Source of the DNA: Eucommia ulmoides
Lineage: Eukaryota; Streptophyta; Magnoliopsida; Garryales; Eucommiaceae
Assembly (NCBI GenBank): GCA_016647705.1
Contig: CM028326.1
Coordinates: 46,778,785 to 46,842,784 of the forward strand
DNA: 64,000 nucleotides
Direction of reading: 5' to 3'
Of the stretch, positions 36,201 to 46,107 are shown piece by piece (within the stretch, counting starts at the first letter, position 1; every line of letters begins with the position of its first letter). The position numbers and the translations under genes are program-made. Under the pieces are notes generated by a model. The model worked only from the letters and a program-made list of their open reading frames with translations, had not been told where the DNA came from and searched no databases.

Positions 36201-39200
36201 AGGGTTTGGTTTTTGAAATTGATTTAGGGTTTCGAACACGAAATCGATTTTGATTTCGTTATTGAAATGATTTGGGGTTTGGTATTTTAAATCAATTTAG
36301 GGTTTCGAACACGAAACCGATTTCGATTTCGTTATTGAAATCAATTTAGGGTTAGGGTTTGGTTCTTGAAATCAATTTAGGGTTCCGAACACGAATTTGA
36401 TTTCGATTTCGTTACTGAAATCGATTTCGATTTGGTTACTGAAATTGATTTAGGGTTTGGTTCTTAAAATCTGAAATCGATTTCGATTTCGTTACTGAAA
36501 TCGAAATCAATTTCGAGTTTGTTACTGAAATCGATTTAGGGTTTGGTTCTTAAAATCTGAAATCGATTTCGATTTCGTTACTGAAATCGAAATCAATTTC
36601 GATTTTGTTACTGAAATCGATCACGAAATCGATGTAGGGTTTGGTTCTTTCTTTTTGTTTAGGGTTCGTTCTTGATTTCTTAATGATTTTTCAGATTTAG
36701 TGTTCTTGTTCTAAATAAATAAATAAATAAAAAATGAACAATTGTGAGGAAACAAGTTTAGGATAATATCGTTACTAAATGCGATTCTGTTCTCAGAATA
36801 AAAAAAAAATTTGTTATTACCAAACGTAATTTTGTTCCAGAAGGAAACAAAATTCTCAACTCAACCCAACCTAACCCAATCCAAAGTGGAAACACTAACC
36901 AAACGCCACCTAAGTTTTTGAGTTTTTTGGGTGATTTTAAATTTTTTTTGACCATTACGGCTGATTCGCGTTACAAGTAAGGAGATACTTCCGATACTGT
37001 TACCCCGCGATCGTTATTGTTACATAACTCGATACCGCGACTTAAAACCTCGAACATGACATTACCACTCGGCTCCTCTTCTTTTCTTCTTAATAATGTT
37101 TGTCGTTCCTTAGGTGTTGAAAAATTTACTCTTCATTGCTCAATTTTTGACAGTCATGTTCTTTATATTTTTTATGCTCACCACTTCTACGTCTTTGGTC
37201 TCTTTTCTGGTTTTATCTACTATTAGGGCCTATGTAAGGATGGTCTTTCAAGTTACCATCTCTCCTCTATTGGTCAACTCCTCCACACTTTGGCGCAATC
37301 GCTTGGGTAATTGATAGGTGTAATTTATCTATCTATTTCCAAATCGAACTTGTTAGTTTTCGAGTATGTTTATTACATTTTATTACGTTTTGATACGTTT
37401 TGTTATGTATTTTTGTATAAATCAGGTGTGTGGGGATGAAAAGACATGAAAACGGATCATAAACGATCAAATCGGATCAAGAACGATGAGAAAACAAGTA
37501 AAAGGGCAAAATTCAGAACAACAACCCACTGTTGCGACGTCCAGACCACCGCCGCGGTGGTCAATATGTAGAAAAGGCCTAAATGTTGCTGAATATCCAC
37601 CGCTGCGGCGGTGAAACAATAGAGAGGTCTCTGATCCCACCGCCAAGGCTGTGACCCAGCCCCGACATACTTACTAACGCGGCAGTGAAACCCACCGCCG
37701 CAACGGTCACTCTGCACACAGATTAGATATTTATTTAGATATTTTGAGCCTCTATTTATTCTTTCTTCCTCTATTTCGGCCAAGAGAGAGCTCATTAGAG
37801 ACCCCTAAGGTCTTAGGATATTTTAGAGAGTGTTTTGGGGGAGTGCTCAATAATTTCGAAGGAGACGAATACGTTGCGAAGAATGAGAAGCGATCGTTGA
37901 ACTGTTTAGCGACAAATCTTTGGACTGCGGTTAAGTTCTTCCGTTTCTCTCTTTATTTTCCTAACTTTGGTAATTTGTTGAATGGTTATGGTTATGAGTT
38001 AAACGGATTTTGTCTAGGGATTAATATAATTTATGAAATCGTTGTTTATTTGAGTTTGTGTTTCATTAATGGTTGTTTTTCGCTATTTCGATTGTGTTTA
38101 TAAGTTTGTCATGATTATATGCTTGTTTAGATATAGTGAGAAATCGGGGGTTTGACACTCGAGAAAGGTAATCCTGAATTCGGATTAGGGTAAATACAAC
38201 GTGATGATCTAATAACTCGAGAGGGAGTTAGAAAGTGTGCAATCAATGACGTTGAAGCAAGACTCATGTGACCTAGTGTCGTTAAGACGTTGAGGGGGAC
38301 TTCTTCGATGACGCGAAGTCGCATATTCACTCGTCTTACACTCAAGAGAGGTGGCGAGTGAGTTTACAATATAGAGATTATTGGATAGGTCAAACGCCGT
38401 TATTGTAAACCAAACGAGACCAAACACGTTTTTGTAAATGAAGTTAATCCCTAGATAATCTTTTCTCCTAAACATCTCAATATAGTATTAGTATAATTAG
38501 ATTAATTAATTTAGTATTAGTATTAATTAATTATAAACTCATTTTTTATTGTCTAAATAAAGTTAGGTTATGACAATCGCAGTACTCGATAATAATCTCA
38601 ACCAATTCTTGTGGATACGACAACCTTTACTCCTTCCCATTTATACTAAAACTTGACCCGTACACTTGCGGTGAAAGTGGCGACGTAATATTCCGCCACC
38701 AATAATCCATCTGCTAAAGTCATATCTTGAGTTCTCATAAGTTATTTTTTGCTTTTGAATTTAAATCCTCGTTCTGCGTAGGGTGTGCTTTAGGTAAATC
38801 CATACATCTCCCATTCCCAGTTCTCATGAAATAAAAACTTCGTTTCCCTTTAGTAGTTCACTCTGATGTATGGCAATCTCCTGTGTTTTTTGTCTGTCAT
38901 TATAAATATTATGTATTGTTCACTGACGACTACACTCGGTTTATTTTACTATGCTTAATGAAACAAAAATTTGAAGTTTTCCGCTATTTTAAAAACTTTT
39001 TAGTCTATGTCCAAATTCAATTTGCCACTTGAGTCCAACAATTTCAAAGTGATGGTGAGAAATATGATAGTGATACCTTCAAATCTCTTTATTCCTCCCT
39101 AGGTATTCATCATCATCTCTCATCCTGACACTCCTAAATAAAATGGTCTCACTAAACGTAAACATCGCCACATTACTGACATGGCCCGTACCCCCTCAAA

Positions 39201-40872
39201 AATCATGTTCTTTTCTGTCACTGGCCTAAAGTAGTATCTACTGCTATTCACCTAATCAATCGTTTCTCTTCATCTAAACTTCAGTTGGCCTCACTGTTCT
39301 CCCACCTTTATGGCCATACCCCAAGTGATAGAGTGGACGGTTCTGCCTAGGCTCGGGGGGCGGGGGGGGGGGAGGGATCTGGGGTTTGTGCTCTTGGAGT
39401 TCCTGACATGTCTTCTCTTTCTTTTGTTCCAGGTCTATCTGTCCGACTAGACCTTATGATCATCTAGGCTCAGCTGAGCAAAGAGCAGTGATCAGGGGAG
39501 GGCTTTTTGCACGTTTCTCATAGACGGCGCCAAATTGTTAGTGCGTAAAATTGGTACACACATCGAGTATGGTCCGGTTGGACGACAGGTGGGTCCTCTT
39601 GCTAAGGTGGAGTCATCGGTTGAAAATCCTTCATGTGAGCTGTGCTGGGTCTTGAGAGGACTGACCTGCTGTGCCTAGCGTCCTGCTCCTCAGGGAGCGG
39701 TACCTGCAGAAGGCTCAGACCGAGATTTATCCCGGTGAAGCCCCTTCGACGTGGTAATCAGTGCTTAGAAAAAAAAATGTACAGTAATGCGTTAAGTAAA
39801 CAAGTGAACTCAATGTGTGCGCGTAATAAAGCGTACCTCGGGCTTGCTTAGGCCCCGATATATATAGGCGTTGAAGATGATTAGTTGGACCTAAACATGG
39901 TTATTTACTCAAAATCCTGTGTTTAGCCGATAATCCGAGGCATTAAGGAGATAATCACTTGGCTTGGGCTTTGGGTTCATTTGGCGAATCCTGCGGGCCT
40001 TTGTTAGGCTTGTGGTGGTAACCTGGTCGAGGAGAGTGGAGATCCGTGGAGTCCTAGGTAAAAACGAGCTGGAATAGGGAGCCGGTTGAGGTGAACGGTT
40101 GAGTCCTTGAAATTAGTCATCCAAGACACGACGCAGAGCTTAGAGCGACACGTCTCTGCGGGGCTTTTCGCTCCTCCCTGGGTACAAATGAGATTCTAGG
40201 GAGAAGACGTGGTTAGCATATGCTTCAACATGACGTTATGGATTCCGGAATGCGTCCCTCTCACTACAAGAACGGACACGTAGTTGGATCCCAGATGTTG
40301 GCTCAGTAGTGCCCAAAAATACCCTCATCAAATTTCCTATCTCCACATCTTTCACCATACTATGTAATAATCTTGGCACTATATAGATAACTTCAAATCT
40401 TGTGTTCCATGCCTGTACTAAGCAGTGAACTGGATTATCACTTTATACGGGATTGCATTTTTATTGGGACACACTGTGTTCAATTTGTCTCTTCTATTGA
40501 TCAACTCGCAGACATATTCATCAAGGGATTTCACAAAAACTATTTTCATCTTCTACGGTTTAGCATTATCTCTTCAGGCTAGCCGAGTTAACGAGGGAGT
40601 ATTAGATCTCCATGATTCTAGCACCTCTTTATTGTAATCAATCATAATTATTTTGGGTTTAAATTGGAGCAGTGGTTTAGTAGCAATAGGATAATCATTC
40701 ATATGTATAGTGTATAAATTGGAATCTTCTTGTCTTAGAAATAGTTTACCTTACAATTAGTTGTATTTCGTTGTTGTTGTTGTTTCAGGTTCCTTACCTG
40801 CAGATATGTGAAAACAACTGGAGACTGAGTGCTGATGGTAATGGAAAATGGCATATGAGATATGATTTGTGA
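22937..40872 (+). CDS. OEP21: chloroplast outer envelope pore protein 21 (OEP21), five exons
   Basis: Five exons (22937-23029, 31463-31537, 31667-31819, 32002-32100, 40789-40872) join in frame, all with GT-AG borders and all in phase 0, to 167 codons plus TGA. That is the usual length of OEP21. The protein starts [12 protein letters not shown], has the conserved [50 protein letters not shown] and ends [11 protein letters not shown]21 is a small basic beta-barrel, anion-selective channel in the plastid outer envelope, associated with passage of phosphorylated metabolites and controlled by ATP. It has no cleavable transit peptide, as expected. Introns 1 and 4 are about 8.4 and 8.7 kb and full of mobile elements, while introns 2 and 3 are only 129 and 182 bases. 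No exon is disrupted, so the gene looks functional if the long introns are spliced. Confidence 0.93.
26868..27650. mobile_element. GC-rich foldback/TIR element
   Basis: The left end (GGCATAGTTATGTAAAG, then GCCTGGGCTAAAGGCGC) and the right end read backward (GCCATAGACATTAAAGG, then CTCCAGGCACACTGAGGCGC) form a long imperfect inverted repeat rich in GGCGC/GCGCC words. The middle is a pyrimidine microsatellite and an AT-rich stretch. It has no coding capacity. A degraded relative lies at 31140-31262. Confidence 0.6.
27003..27295 (+). repeat. compound CTT/CCT/TC microsatellite
   Basis: About 290 bases almost purely pyrimidine on the + strand: (CTT)n mixed with CGC, then (CCT)n, (CTT)n and a (TC)n run near 27255-27283 followed by T's. 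Long proline/serine frames across it are artefacts of the repeat. Confidence 0.9.
29660..30845. repeat. T-rich arm followed by A-rich arm, ending in a G run
   Basis: 29660-30300 is almost all T with a decayed TTTTTGTTTTC-type repeat. 30330-30780 is A-rich with GAAAATAAAAA-type words. At 30822-30837 is a run of about 16 G, then another 8. The arms are roughly complementary in composition, so the sequence could fold on itself. No gene is supported. Confidence 0.6.
31140..31262. repeat. relic of the GC-rich foldback element
   Basis: Carries CTTGCGCTTTAACTCCCTCG, GTGCGCCTTG and GCCTGGAGCCTAGGCAC, the same vocabulary as the ends of the 26868-27650 element. It is one arm only. Confidence 0.45.
31463..31537 (+). 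CDS. OEP21: OEP21 exon 2
   Basis: 25 codons ([11 protein letters not shown]...HFYPD) between acceptor GGCAG and donor GTATGT. Confidence 0.9.
31667..31819 (+). CDS. OEP21: OEP21 exon 3
   Basis: 51 codons ([13 protein letters not shown]...DQEFRK) between acceptor TATAG and donor AAG|GTTGAT. It carries much of the predicted barrel. Confidence 0.9.
32002..32100 (+). CDS. OEP21: OEP21 exon 4
   Basis: 33 codons (RKSRGVAEF...GYEVFDK) between acceptor GACAG and donor GTGTGC. Confidence 0.9.
32191..32460 (+). mobile_element. TRIM-like miniature LTR element in OEP21 intron 4
   Basis: The first LTR-like unit runs 32191-32303 (TGTTGAATCCCAC...TTTCTGCA) and contains a TATATATAAAG box. A perfect tRNA-Met type primer site TGGTATCAGAG follows at once (32304). 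A second TGTTGAATCCCACATCG starts at 32427, and a related TGTTAAATCCC lies at 32343. Very short LTRs plus a primer site without coding are the signature of TRIM elements. The right LTR is not complete. Confidence 0.6.
32461..34579. other. original part of OEP21 intron 4
   Basis: Mixed AT-rich sequence with no gene. It holds related fragments around GTCGGACACGTATCCGATACG (32550) and GTTGGACACGGATGC (33730), a G-rich GGTGG-type stretch at 33030-33190, and a short (ATC)n near 33555. The original intron resumes at 40761. Confidence 0.4.
34580..34739 (+). repeat. 5' LTR of the intronic copia element
   Basis: TATAAGATCTCCATG...TTACCTTACA. It shares ATTCTAGCAC, ATTGTAATCAATCATAAT and GTATATAAATTGGA with the 3' LTR. 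Point changes and small indels separate the pair. Confidence 0.8.
34740..35540 (+). other. copia leader/gag region, decayed
   Basis: It follows the primer-like site. No gag motif survives that I can name. AT-rich toward the right end. Confidence 0.4.
35541..36912. mobile_element. TIR element carrying gene-like sequence
   Basis: The ends are inverted: left GGCCCCGCTTGGTTAGTG, right CACTAACCAAACGCCACC, each followed inward by CAACCCAACCC-like runs. The 1.4-kb interior is unlike its ends: a C/T-rich 5'-UTR-like segment (35770-36110), then tandem GATTTAGGGTTTGG/GAAATCGATTTCG units. No transposase is seen, so it is non-autonomous. The interior may be captured from a host gene leader, which is an inference. 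Confidence 0.6.
36120..36660 (+). repeat. tandem GATTTAGGGTTTGG / ATCGATTTCG repeat
   Basis: Many degenerate units built from TTTAGGGTTTGGTTCTTGAA and GAAATCGATTTCGATTTCG. A longer block of about 70 bases occurs twice around 36460-36610. The TTTAGGG word resembles the plant telomere unit, but the units are longer and mixed. Confidence 0.7.
37312..38701 (+). mobile_element. solo LTR, copy C of the GCCTAGGC family
   Basis: Begins TGATAGGTGT and ends CCGCCACCA, 1390 bp. Flanking 5-mers are GTAAT and ATAAT (one mismatch), consistent with an aged target duplication. It matches copies A and B along its length. Its GC-rich words are GCCGCGG/GCTGCGGCGG rather than GCCTAGGC, so the motif array has changed sequence but kept its CCACCGCC-N-GGCGGTG logic. 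It lies within the intronic copia element. Confidence 0.85.
38760..39335 (+). pseudogene. copia integrase relic
   Basis: Landmarks in one frame with stops: [51 protein letters not shown] and later [12 protein letters not shown]. These include the first two catalytic Asp regions of a Ty1/copia integrase. It is interrupted at about 39340 by the family E fragment. Confidence 0.75.
39340..40330 (-). mobile_element. family E gypsy LTR with primer site
   Basis: On the minus strand, an LTR from 40330 (TGATGAGGGTATTTTTGG) to 39536, then primer site TTTGGCGCCGTCTATG and about 190 bases of leader, which ends in a G-rich run near 39355-39375. It is homologous to 12472-13290. The rest of the element is missing. 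Confidence 0.8.
40343..40599 (+). pseudogene. copia RNase H C-terminal relic
   Basis: Reads in part [19 protein letters not shown] then [11 protein letters not shown], the usual end of a copia polyprotein, with a purine tract (ACGAGGGAG) just before the 3' LTR. Confidence 0.7.
40600..40755 (+). repeat. 3' LTR of the intronic copia element
   Basis: TATTAGATCTCCATG...TTACCTTACA, paired with 34580-34739. Confidence 0.8.
40789..40872 (+). CDS. OEP21: OEP21 exon 5 (last)
   Basis: 27 codons plus TGA ([11 protein letters not shown]...RYDL). It follows a T-rich tract and acceptor TTTCAG, only 33 bases past the end of the copia insertion in intron 4. Confidence 0.9.
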   Translation, partial: VPYLQICENNWRLSADGNGKWHMRYDL

Positions 40873-41649
40873 GAGGGAAAACTGATTATTATTTATTTTT
40901 TGATCTTCTTTTAATGATGCTTTATTGTCAGTCATGCATTTGCACGTGGACTGGTAACTGTGGATTTTATCCCTTTATTATTTACGAATGCGATTTTGCT
41001 TTTAAAAAGGAAAAAAAGAAAAAGAAGCGGTGTACTAATTTGCTTTTGCTCTCAGTTCATGCTACCATCCGAACGGTAAAAAATATTTGTCTTTTTGGGG
41101 TTCTTGGTGTCCACATATAATTCCATTTTAGTGTCTTAAAAATATGTCTACCGCAAAACTTTACGTAGGGGATAAAATTGCGGGTTTACCACGTTTTTGA
41201 GATCTAAACATTGCGTCATTAACGTGATATGATGATGGTAGCAAATTTGTAGGGATCATTCATGAAGTCATGTTTTTTATTTGATTTTTGTCTATTTTTT
41301 TTTTTAATTAATTACATACAAAATGTGGAATTCAACCACAAAGGCACCATTAATTTTGCTGAAATCGTTTGTTGAATTCAACAGTAAGTCATTAATTATG
41401 GGTTCAACAAATGTTTGTAGTTATCAAAATTTATTTTTGTTGAAGTCAATAATGATGTTAGGATTAGTTTTGTTAGAATATGTGAAGTTGAATATTGGGA
41501 GAATATGAGATGATTGTTGATATGGGTGAAAAGATGTATTTAGAGAGATGCACAAATATGTCTACACAGACGATTAGGGTTTAAGTTAATGGGTTTGGGC
41601 TTTCACCTAGTGGGTTAAGGCCCATATATACATATATTAATATTTTCCC
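40873..41649. other. OEP21 3' flank and end of the next copia relic
   Basis: The first few hundred bases should hold the OEP21 3' UTR, but I see no decisive poly(A) signal. 41510-41650 is probably the start of the 3' LTR of the minus-strand copia element, following a TTTGAGGGAAAA purine tract. Boundaries are not resolved. Confidence 0.4.
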
Positions 41650-44640
41650 TCAAAATGAAGGCGGTATGACAAAATTGAACTTAAGTTTGAAAATTATAGT
41701 GTGAAAGTGTCCATGTGGATGGGGTTTGGTGAAAATATCTCCTGCTTGATCGGTAAAATTGACAGAGTGAGAAACAATATTCTTAAGAATGTGATGACGT
41801 GAAGTGGCAAGCAATCTTCATATATTTAGTGCATTTGTGAAAAATGTCAGACGATCTGAACAATACTCCTATTATCACAATAGCACTGGGGCAAAAGACT
41901 TCAATGTCAATGAGGAGCCAACGAAACTAAAGTAGTTATTGTGTTGCATCAGTGATAAGATACTCACCTTAGGTACTAGAACGGGTAACCACATTTTGTT
42001 TCTTATTGTGACACGAAATGAGGGAGTTGCTCAAGAAGAAACAATAACCAATGGTAGAATGTCTGTTGGTGGAATCCTTGACCCAATTGACGTCAGAATA
42101 AGCTTGTAAGGTGGGAGTAGACTAGGCTGAGAAATGAAGCCAGTGAAACGATGTGCCTTTAACATACAGAAGAATATGAAGAATAATCAAGTAGTGAATG
42201 GTCCAAGGCATGGACATGAATTGACTACCTTGATGGATGAGGTATACCAAACTTCCAACTAGTTAGCGATTGAGAGTGACATCTAGGAGAAGGGAGTCAT
42301 CTAGTAGAGTAAGTCTCATATTCAACTCCAGATTAGTGTTGGCAGTGATGAACCCAGTGATGCCAGCTTTAAAAAGGAGATTAGAGACATATTTAGCCTA
42401 AAAGAAAAAGTATCCATTTGACCCAAATAAAACTTTGAGGCTAAGAAAATTGGTGAGCACGCCAAGATCTTTCATTTCAAATTGACCACAGAGAATTTTT
42501 TTGAGTTCTGAGATACCGCGTCGAATAATGATCATGCCATCCACATATAATAAAAGAAGGATAATGTTGTAAATTTGGGGAAGAAATAGGACAAAATCAC
42601 GAGCAATGGATATGAACCCAAAATAGTAGATGGTGGTACTAAATTTTGCAAATCAATCACGTGGAGCTTGTTTGAGATCATATAAGGCACGATGAAGGAA
42701 AAATACTTTGTGTTGAGGAGTAACTAGACCAGGAGGGATATGTATAAACTTCATCGAGGAGGTCGTCGTTAAGGAAGGCATCCTTAATGTCCATTTGGAA
42801 AAAAAAAAAAAAAAAAAGGGTCTATTTGCGTATGATAGCAACAACAAGGAAAATACGGATATATGTGAGTCTAGCTACAGGAGAAAATGTCGTTTCATAG
42901 TTAATGCAATATTCCTGAGGGAACTCTTTTGCAACAATTCAAATTTTATAGTCTTCAATGGAATCATCAGAAAGTGTTTTGAGTTTGAAAATCTACTTGC
43001 ATCCAATATGAATTTTCCCAAGAGGGAGGTTGACGAGATCCTAAGTATGAGTTTTGAGTAAGGCATGAAGTTTTTCATTCATTACTTTTTGCCAAAGAAG
43101 GTTAGCATTGGCCTTCTTATATTATTGAGACTCATGTAGATTAAGTATGATAGAAAAATAATGAAAATCAAGAAGATATAATGGGAGTTGTATTACCTTG
43201 CTAAAACGATGTGGATTCTTTAGGACAAACATAGTTGGTGAAACATTTGATGTCACAGGGACATGCTTGAGAGAGTTGTGATCAGGATCTATAAACGGAG
43301 CAGGAAAGTTAGTGGGGGTCAGCGGGGTGGCTTGAAGATCTATTTAAGGCTCAGTGACATTTGTGGCCGGATGATCAGGAAAGAAATCTATAGATGGATT
43401 AGTGAAATATAGATGGTTGATGGTATATGTCGAATGAAACTTTGATATAGAGGAAAACATCTTGTGTTCCCAAAATGTGACATGACAAGAAACACGGAGA
43501 CAATTAAAAATGGGGTCCCAAAATCGATATCCTTTATGTTCGATTTCATATATGAGGAAACAACATACTCGCTGAGGTTCAACTTTTGTATGTTCATGAG
43601 GTTGTAAGATGACAAAACAGATATGCCCAAAGACTTTTGAGAGGTCATAATTAGGAGAGACTCTCATAAGGGAAAGATTACCAATGGTTGGTGAAGCGAC
43701 CCAATTGATGGTATTGACAACAATGAGGCAACTTCTCCCAAGAAGTGCTCTGGGCAGGAGGATGAAATGAAAAGTGCATGATCAATATCTATAATATGTC
43801 TATGTTTATGTTCAACTCAACCATTTTGGACAGAATTGTCAGGGCAAGATCTGTGACAAAGTGTGTCATGTTCTCCAAAGGTGGAAATGAAAGACTTGTC
43901 ATTGTATTCAATTGCATTGTCATATCTTAAGATTTTGATATTGCGGGAAAATTGACTTTGAGCCGTGGAAGCAAAATCTAAGTAGTTTTGATGTAATTCG
44001 AAACACTTATGGATGAGGTGTAGTCGGGTGTACCGAAAGTAGTGATCGATAAATATGAAAAAGTATTTGGATCTCGCTATCATGATAGAAGGTGAGCATC
44101 CCCAAACATTAGAGTGGACTTGGTCAAATGTTGAGAGAGAAATTGAGTCACTAGTGAAAAAAGGCAAGATGTGTTTATTAGCTTGTTGACATGGAAGAGA
44201 ATCGAGATGCTTGACAGAGACAGATCCTAATTTCCCACTAGAGACTAAAGTGCGGATACGCCCAATGTATGCATAATCTAATTGGGAATGCCAAACGTTG
44301 AGAGAAGATAAATCAAGTGATGTTAATGAGGATGGGGGTGATGGTGGTAATGAGGATGATGGTGATGGTGGTAATGAGGATGATGGTGGGATTACACAAA
44401 CTGATGAAGGGACATGGGATAGCGGTGGTGGTGATTGATTTGGAAAGCGCAAACCATTAAACTCAAATGGACGTCCAATTTTCTGAGCAGTCCCAACTGA
44501 TGAAGGGACATGGGATGGCGGTGGTGGTGATTGATTTGGAAAGCGTAAACCATTAAACTCAAATGGACGTCCAATTTTCTGAGTAGTCCCAAGAATTTTT
44601 CTTGTCTGAGGATCCTACACACGACAACCAATATTAAAAA
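41650..44640 (-). pseudogene. Ty1/copia pol pseudogene (minus strand)
   Basis: From right to left on the minus strand: end of the protease region (VQDPQTRKILGT type, near 44620), GAG-pre-integrase (LNVWHSQLDYAYIGR, then a C-x2-C zinc motif with cysteines reduced), integrase core (IDHYFRYTRL, YDNAIEYND, ending near 43817), then SPNYDLSKVFGHICFV (43660), reverse transcriptase (MDIKDAFLND-like near 42790, LHRALYDLKQAPR at 42670, YVDGMII with the second catalytic Asp replaced, near 42540), and RNase H (AYSDVNWVKDSTNR, about 42090). The order integrase-RT-RNase H defines copia. A 20-base A run interrupts RT at about 42799. Many stops and shifts; dead. Confidence 0.85.
44401..44592 (-). repeat. 96-bp in-frame tandem duplication in the copia pol relic
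   Basis: Two units of 96 bases (32 codons) starting CTGATGAAGGGACATGGGAT at 44401 and 44497, with only a few differences. Just left of it (44325-44400), a GGTGGTAATGAGGATGATG unit repeats about three times. Confidence 0.85.
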
Positions 44641-46107
44641 ATATTACTTCAAGTCCGAATTCACAGAGTTGCCAACATATAAGATGTTTAAAATGAGTTT
44701 TGAATTAAATGTGTCATAAATAGAAAGATGTGAAATAGAAATTTAACCGGTGTGAGTCACACGCATGTGAGAACTATCAACAATACAAGTGAAATGAGCA
44801 TTCCCAATAGATAGTTTTTATGAGAAAATATTGCGATCACATGTCATATGATTACATGCCAATAAGTGTTAAAAATAAATATAATACAAATATGATATGT
44901 TGTCTGCCGAACAAAAATTAAAATATTATTGGTGGTGATAATATTAATGAAGTCTTCTATCTAATATTTTATCTTTTTTCTATTTTACTTCAATTTATTT
45001 TTTAGTTTTTTTTAACTAACTTTTTAAGGTCTAATTGATACTAACTATAAAAATTTATGGGTGAACTTCAATCAAATCACATGTCATTTACAAAAGCAAC
45101 AAGTAGGCCCTTGTTATTTGAGACATTTTCTCATTTGCTAAAAGTAATGACAAAACCTCTTGTTGTTTGAAACACTTAAGTAATGTGGGGGGAGCCTGTT
45201 AGATTTATTTTTAGGTTAATTGACTGATATTATTGTTTTTAATGAATTTGCCCATATTGAAGATATTATTGCGGAAAATTAATTCTTCACCTTTACCATT
45301 CTTTTATTTTATTTAATTTCTATTTTTTTTTTTTTTTGTTTTTTTCTTTCTAATATAACTTTTTATATATATATATATTCTTAATTTTTTTTACTCTTTT
45401 ATCTTCTTTGTCAAGAATTTAGATTATATATATATATACTCAAAATTAAATACGTAAAAAAAGAAAAAAAATAACAAAAATATAAAATGAAAAATAATTC
45501 AAAAGTAAAAAATTGGAAACAAAGGGAAAAGAAAACAAATTAAAAAATAACAAATAAAATATAAACAAAAAAAAATTGACAAAAATTAAAAACGAAAATA
45601 TTAAAAGCAAAAAATCATCATATAATAAGAAGGAAAAAAACCCATAAACAAAAAATAGTAATAAAAAAGAGAGGTTTGAAAAATAAAGATGAGACAAATA
45701 AAAAGAGATAAAGGAATATTGTGAGGAATGGAAAGGAGAGAAAGAGATCATATTGGTTTCTAAAATATTTTTTTAAAATATGGAGGAAAAATATATAGGC
45801 AAAAATACAGTTTTTATATTTATATATAATTAATTGAAATAAATAAATTATTAAATAATAACAATTATTTCTATTATTCATTTAAAAAATTTTTATTGTT
45901 TAGTCCTTTAAATATATAGAAACAATAAAATAGACTTCCAAGTACTTTAATTAAATTTTTGGTCCCCAAAGATTTTTTAGAAAATAGTCTCTGTTTTTTT
46001 ATCATCATTTTTTTTTATTTACATAAAATGCTATTCCGTAAAATGCAACAATACGTGAACATTTACTTTTTGTGATGTGTATACGTGAATATTTGTGTTC
46101 ATATTTT
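44641..46107. other. AT-rich intergenic DNA
   Basis: Low-complexity A/T, with (TA)n near 45368 and 45428. A segment near 45765-45890 (AAAATATGGAGG...ATTAAT) recurs, diverged, at 50235-50400. No gene. Confidence 0.45.

Larger units (their letters stand above)
34580..40755 (+). mobile_element. Ty1/copia element inserted in OEP21 intron 4
   Basis: Bounded by two related short LTRs (34580-34739 and 40600-40755) and a perfect 5-bp target duplication ATTAG (34575-34579, 40756-40760). A degenerate primer site (TGATATCAACC) follows the first LTR. Copia integrase and RNase H relics lie inside. It has collected three further insertions: a TIR element (35541-36912), solo LTR copy C (37312-38701) and a gypsy E fragment (39340-40330). 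It lies in the same direction as the gene, 33 bases before the last exon. Confidence 0.8.
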
